44,164 bases of DNA from assembly GCF_019599295.1 (NCBI RefSeq), contig NZ_JAIEWN010000003.1:55497-99660 (forward strand), written 5' to 3'. Below the pieces are notes generated by a model. The model saw only the letters and a list, made by a program, of their open reading frames with translations. It ran no database searches and was not told the DNA's origin. Positions 43,001 through 44,164 of this stretch are shown piece after piece. Source of the stretch: Oscillochloris sp. ZM17-4 (GTDB lineage Bacteria > Chloroflexota > Chloroflexia > Chloroflexales > Chloroflexaceae). The translations under genes were made by a program, and so were the position numbers. Position 1 is the stretch's first letter. Every line of letters begins with the position of its first letter.

Positions 43001-44164
43001 AAACGGCACGGGCACCGGCACCATCCTCAACGATGACTTCTCGACGCTGACATTTAATGCCCCCTCAGTCCTTGAGGGCGCGGCTGGCGTAACGACCACG
43101 CTCAACTTCCGCGCGACCTTCGTGTCGCCGCCTACCTCTGCCGGCGTGATTATCTACAGCACGGCTGATGGCACTGCCACGGTCGCTAACAATGATTATG
43201 TGCCCGTGACAAACGGCATCGTCGCCTTTGCTGCCAACGCTCCTTTTGTGGACTTGCCGGTGACGATCAACGGCGATGATGCCCTCGAGCCCGATGAGAC
43301 GTTCTCGGTGTCGATCACTGGCCCGATCGGCAACGGCGCTACGGGCACCGGCACGATCACCAACGATGACTCGGTCGTTGGCTTCAACAAGACGGCGGTG
43401 CTGGGTCTGAACACAGGGCCGGGCGGCACGACCGCGGTGCGGTATACGATCACGATCAACAATCCGCTATCGACGGGCATTCCCCTGAATGTGATTGTCA
43501 CCGATACGCTCGACGCCACCTACAATCTGACGAATACGCCACCACCAAGTGCAAGCCTTGCTGGCGCATTCACATTCACGACAGGCACCGGCGCGACAGT
43601 GAGCTGGAACGGCACCATACCGGTAGGTGCCACGCTGGTGATCACGATAGATGGTACGTTCCCGAATGTTGGGGCCTGCCAGACGCGCTACAACACCAGT
43701 CTGGTGCTACAGGTTGAGGCGTCTGCGCCGAGTCAAAGTCTAGACTCGGCCCCAGTGAATATCGACTCCGCTGGCCCCTGCACGCTGCTGCGCCTCGCCT
43801 CGCCCTTCCTGCGCAAGCCGCTCCTGCCGCTGGCGCTGCCTGCGCGCGCCGACGCTGCCCCCGCGCCGACGGCGACGGCCACGCTGACCTCCACCGCCAC
43901 AGCGCGGCCCACGGCGACGCCCACGGCGACGAGCACGAGCACGCCCACGGCCACGAGCACGGCCACGGCCACGCTGACGCCGACCAACACGCTCACGCCG
44001 ACGGGGACGCCGACGCCGACGAAGAAGCCGAATTCTAGCAGGCCGCCAGATCCGACGCTGACAAGCACGCCGGTGCCCGCGCCGACGAGCACGCCAGTGC
44101 CGCCAACAAGCACGCCGGTGCCCGCGCCGACGAGCACGCCAGTGCCGCCAACGAGCACGTCAGT
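40002..44164 (+). CDS. giant exported Calx-beta repeat protein, 3' partial
   Basis: The open frame runs from ATG 40002 to the window end without a stop (1,387 codons read), so it is partial. The N-terminus is basic (RRRDG) then hydrophobic (LAWLVLLALLLALLPIGCVA), a signal peptide or anchor with a lipobox-like IGC. After a Thr/Pro-rich stretch (about 118-292, repeating TPTLPLVS and TQTP units) come seven Calx-beta domains (about 293-1123). Each has the pattern SVxEGxSG ... DGTATxxxNDY ... GTLTFxPG ... DExFxxxL ... GTIxNDD, with Asp/Glu clusters expected to bind calcium. A DUF11-like domain (about 1124-1252) and a second Thr/Pro tail follow. Domains 3 and 4 are near-duplicates. Role: probable calcium-dependent adhesion or sheath protein. 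The start overlaps the sensor kinase by 53 bp. Confidence 0.88.
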   Translation, partial: MNTRSRSHNQTDPRRRRDGLAWLVLLALLLALLPIGCVADLALRFVTPSNAPFKDVGSSSGLSAYMPFPPGLSYAAPDPNLPNLRETEIARRELTPVGLRGAITVAPVVEVAPPVSQIDPPTPTATPTAVAAQRPTATKAPSPTDVAGGAGISPTPTSLVIISGSTATTGPTLPPSPTTPRTPTATTTTLPTNGAATPTRTLVPLPSDTSIPIATPTLPLVSTPTLPLVSTPTPPLVSTPTPPLVSTATPTQTEVPTQTPTQTPTQTPTQTLSPTPSSTPTSTRVPDPVPTGFFAATTVSVAEGNSGLTALTFTVSLDIRAISTAQVSFRTIDGTATVANNDYQALNGVLTFLPGEQTKTITVQVVGDVVDELDESFILELFNPQGLRLLSALPQATGTILNDDDPAVSIAVASPASGSVAEGSAGITTTVTLNVSLSSVSLQPVTVNYATADGTATTANNDYVAASGTLTFAPGETLKTISVVVNGDTVAELNEAFTVALSAPTNATLGISPATITILNDDLPRVGISPATVSVTEGTSATGTTPMTFTVTLLDPASAAVSLSYATVGSGTNPATIGTDVTTASVSGTLTFPAGAPAGTTRTITLQVVQDSIAEQNEALTVTLTAPAPASAQITVGSATGTILDDDLPRVSISPATRSVTEGTSAAGTTPMTFTVTLLDPASAAVSLSYAAAGSGANPATIGTDVTTASASGTLTFPAGSAAGTTQTITLQVVQDSITEPNETLTVTLTAPAPASAQITAGSAIGTITDDDFSTITIDSPSITEGDSGTKVLTFTVTLPAPVPAGYTVTVNYDPTVNGTATAGSDYVALAAGSVNINAGQQTGLIVVTINGDTTYELDETFTISLTSASVSGFSAPIIGATGTGTIINDDTLTASIDSPSITEGNSGTKVLTFTVSLNAQPSALIAPVTVVYLVQDGTATVADSDYIAAPATGTFTFTSAGGMTRQIPVTIIGDTTAEPDETFTIQLQNPTGGAVISATNGTGTGTILNDDFSTLTFNAPSVLEGAAGVTTTLNFRATFVSPPTSAGVIIYSTADGTATVANNDYVPVTNGIVAFAANAPFVDLPVTINGDDALEPDETFSVSITGPIGNGATGTGTITNDDSVVGFNKTAVLGLNTGPGGTTAVRYTITINNPLSTGIPLNVIVTDTLDATYNLTNTPPPSASLAGAFTFTTGTGATVSWNGTIPVGATLVITIDGTFPNVGACQTRYNTSLVLQVEASAPSQSLDSAPVNIDSAGPCTLLRLASPFLRKPLLPLALPARADAAPAPTATATLTSTATARPTATPTATSTSTPTATSTATATLTPTNTLTPTGTPTPTKKPNSSRPPDPTLTSTPVPAPTSTPVPPTSTPVPAPTSTPVPPTSTS
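41573..42313 (+). repeat. tandem duplicated Calx-beta units (domains 3 and 4)
   Basis: 41573-41943 and 41944-42316 are close copies: both begin CTGCCGCGGGTG and share many long identical runs (for example GATGTGACAACTGCGAGCG). Domains 5 and 6 also share a 27-bp identical segment (42333-42359 and 42690-42716). Recent unequal recombination is the likely cause. Confidence 0.8.

Noticed and set aside
43733-44158. Minus-strand frame rich in VGVLVG
   Set aside because: Antisense of the C-terminal Thr/Pro tail of the Calx-beta gene, with no independent signal.

Overview
The window is high-GC bacterial chromosomal DNA, most likely from the Chloroflexota (class Chloroflexia, possibly a filamentous phototroph of the Chloroflexales). 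The evidence is indirect: a CruA/CruP-type lycopene cyclase, a mycoredoxin-like glutaredoxin, a GatD-type amidotransferase, many PAS/GAF sensor kinases, extracellular proteins with Thr/Pro-rich linkers, and many intergenic hairpins and heptamer repeats. No rRNA, tRNA, CRISPR array, transposase or phage gene was seen.

Layout. 1-7.6 kb is housekeeping: a small hypothetical gene coupled to GDP-mannose 4,6-dehydratase, an XRE regulator with a strong dyad in its own promoter, succinyl-CoA synthetase beta (carrying an in-frame amber codon at position 6), a mycoredoxin, purA, argD and a possible nucleic-acid-related hypothetical. 7.8-14.2 kb is a signalling island: a hybrid histidine kinase, an Rcp1-type response regulator overlapping a multi-PAS kinase with a degenerate receiver, and a divergent LuxR-type regulator. 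14.4-18.3 kb holds three consecutive zinc metalloproteases (HtpX-like, immune-inhibitor-A-like lipoprotein, HEFVH protein). 18.3-23.4 kb is a leftward cluster: membrane protein, proA, gatD-like, a small acyl-CoA-carboxylase-epsilon-like protein and cruA-like. 23.6-32.4 kb contains an amidohydrolase, two overlapping tiny membrane proteins, a methyltransferase, a RodZ-like protein, YajQ, RimO, a BlaI-type repressor, a polyprenyl synthetase and a GT4 glycosyltransferase.

32.6-44.2 kb is a second signalling and surface region: a membrane GAF/class III cyclase-like protein that lacks catalytic residues, a GAF-GAF-PAS kinase, and a two-TM HAMP-GAF-PAS kinase. The 3' end of that last kinase overlaps the start of a giant exported Calx-beta repeat protein that runs off the window. 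Sensor and surface protein are therefore probably co-transcribed, which makes this the best candidate here for an undescribed functional unit.

A second theme is non-coding structure. Period-7 tandem repeats (units such as GCAATCA, TTGCAGA, GAATGTT, GTTGGGG) occur at several sites, often as facing inverted arrays. Three of them enter coding sequence: in-frame insertions in gatD and rimO, and the last residues and stop codon of rimO. Long perfect palindromes sit between genes, including a 37-bp element present in two identical copies, one of which forms the N-terminal codons of the glycosyltransferase.
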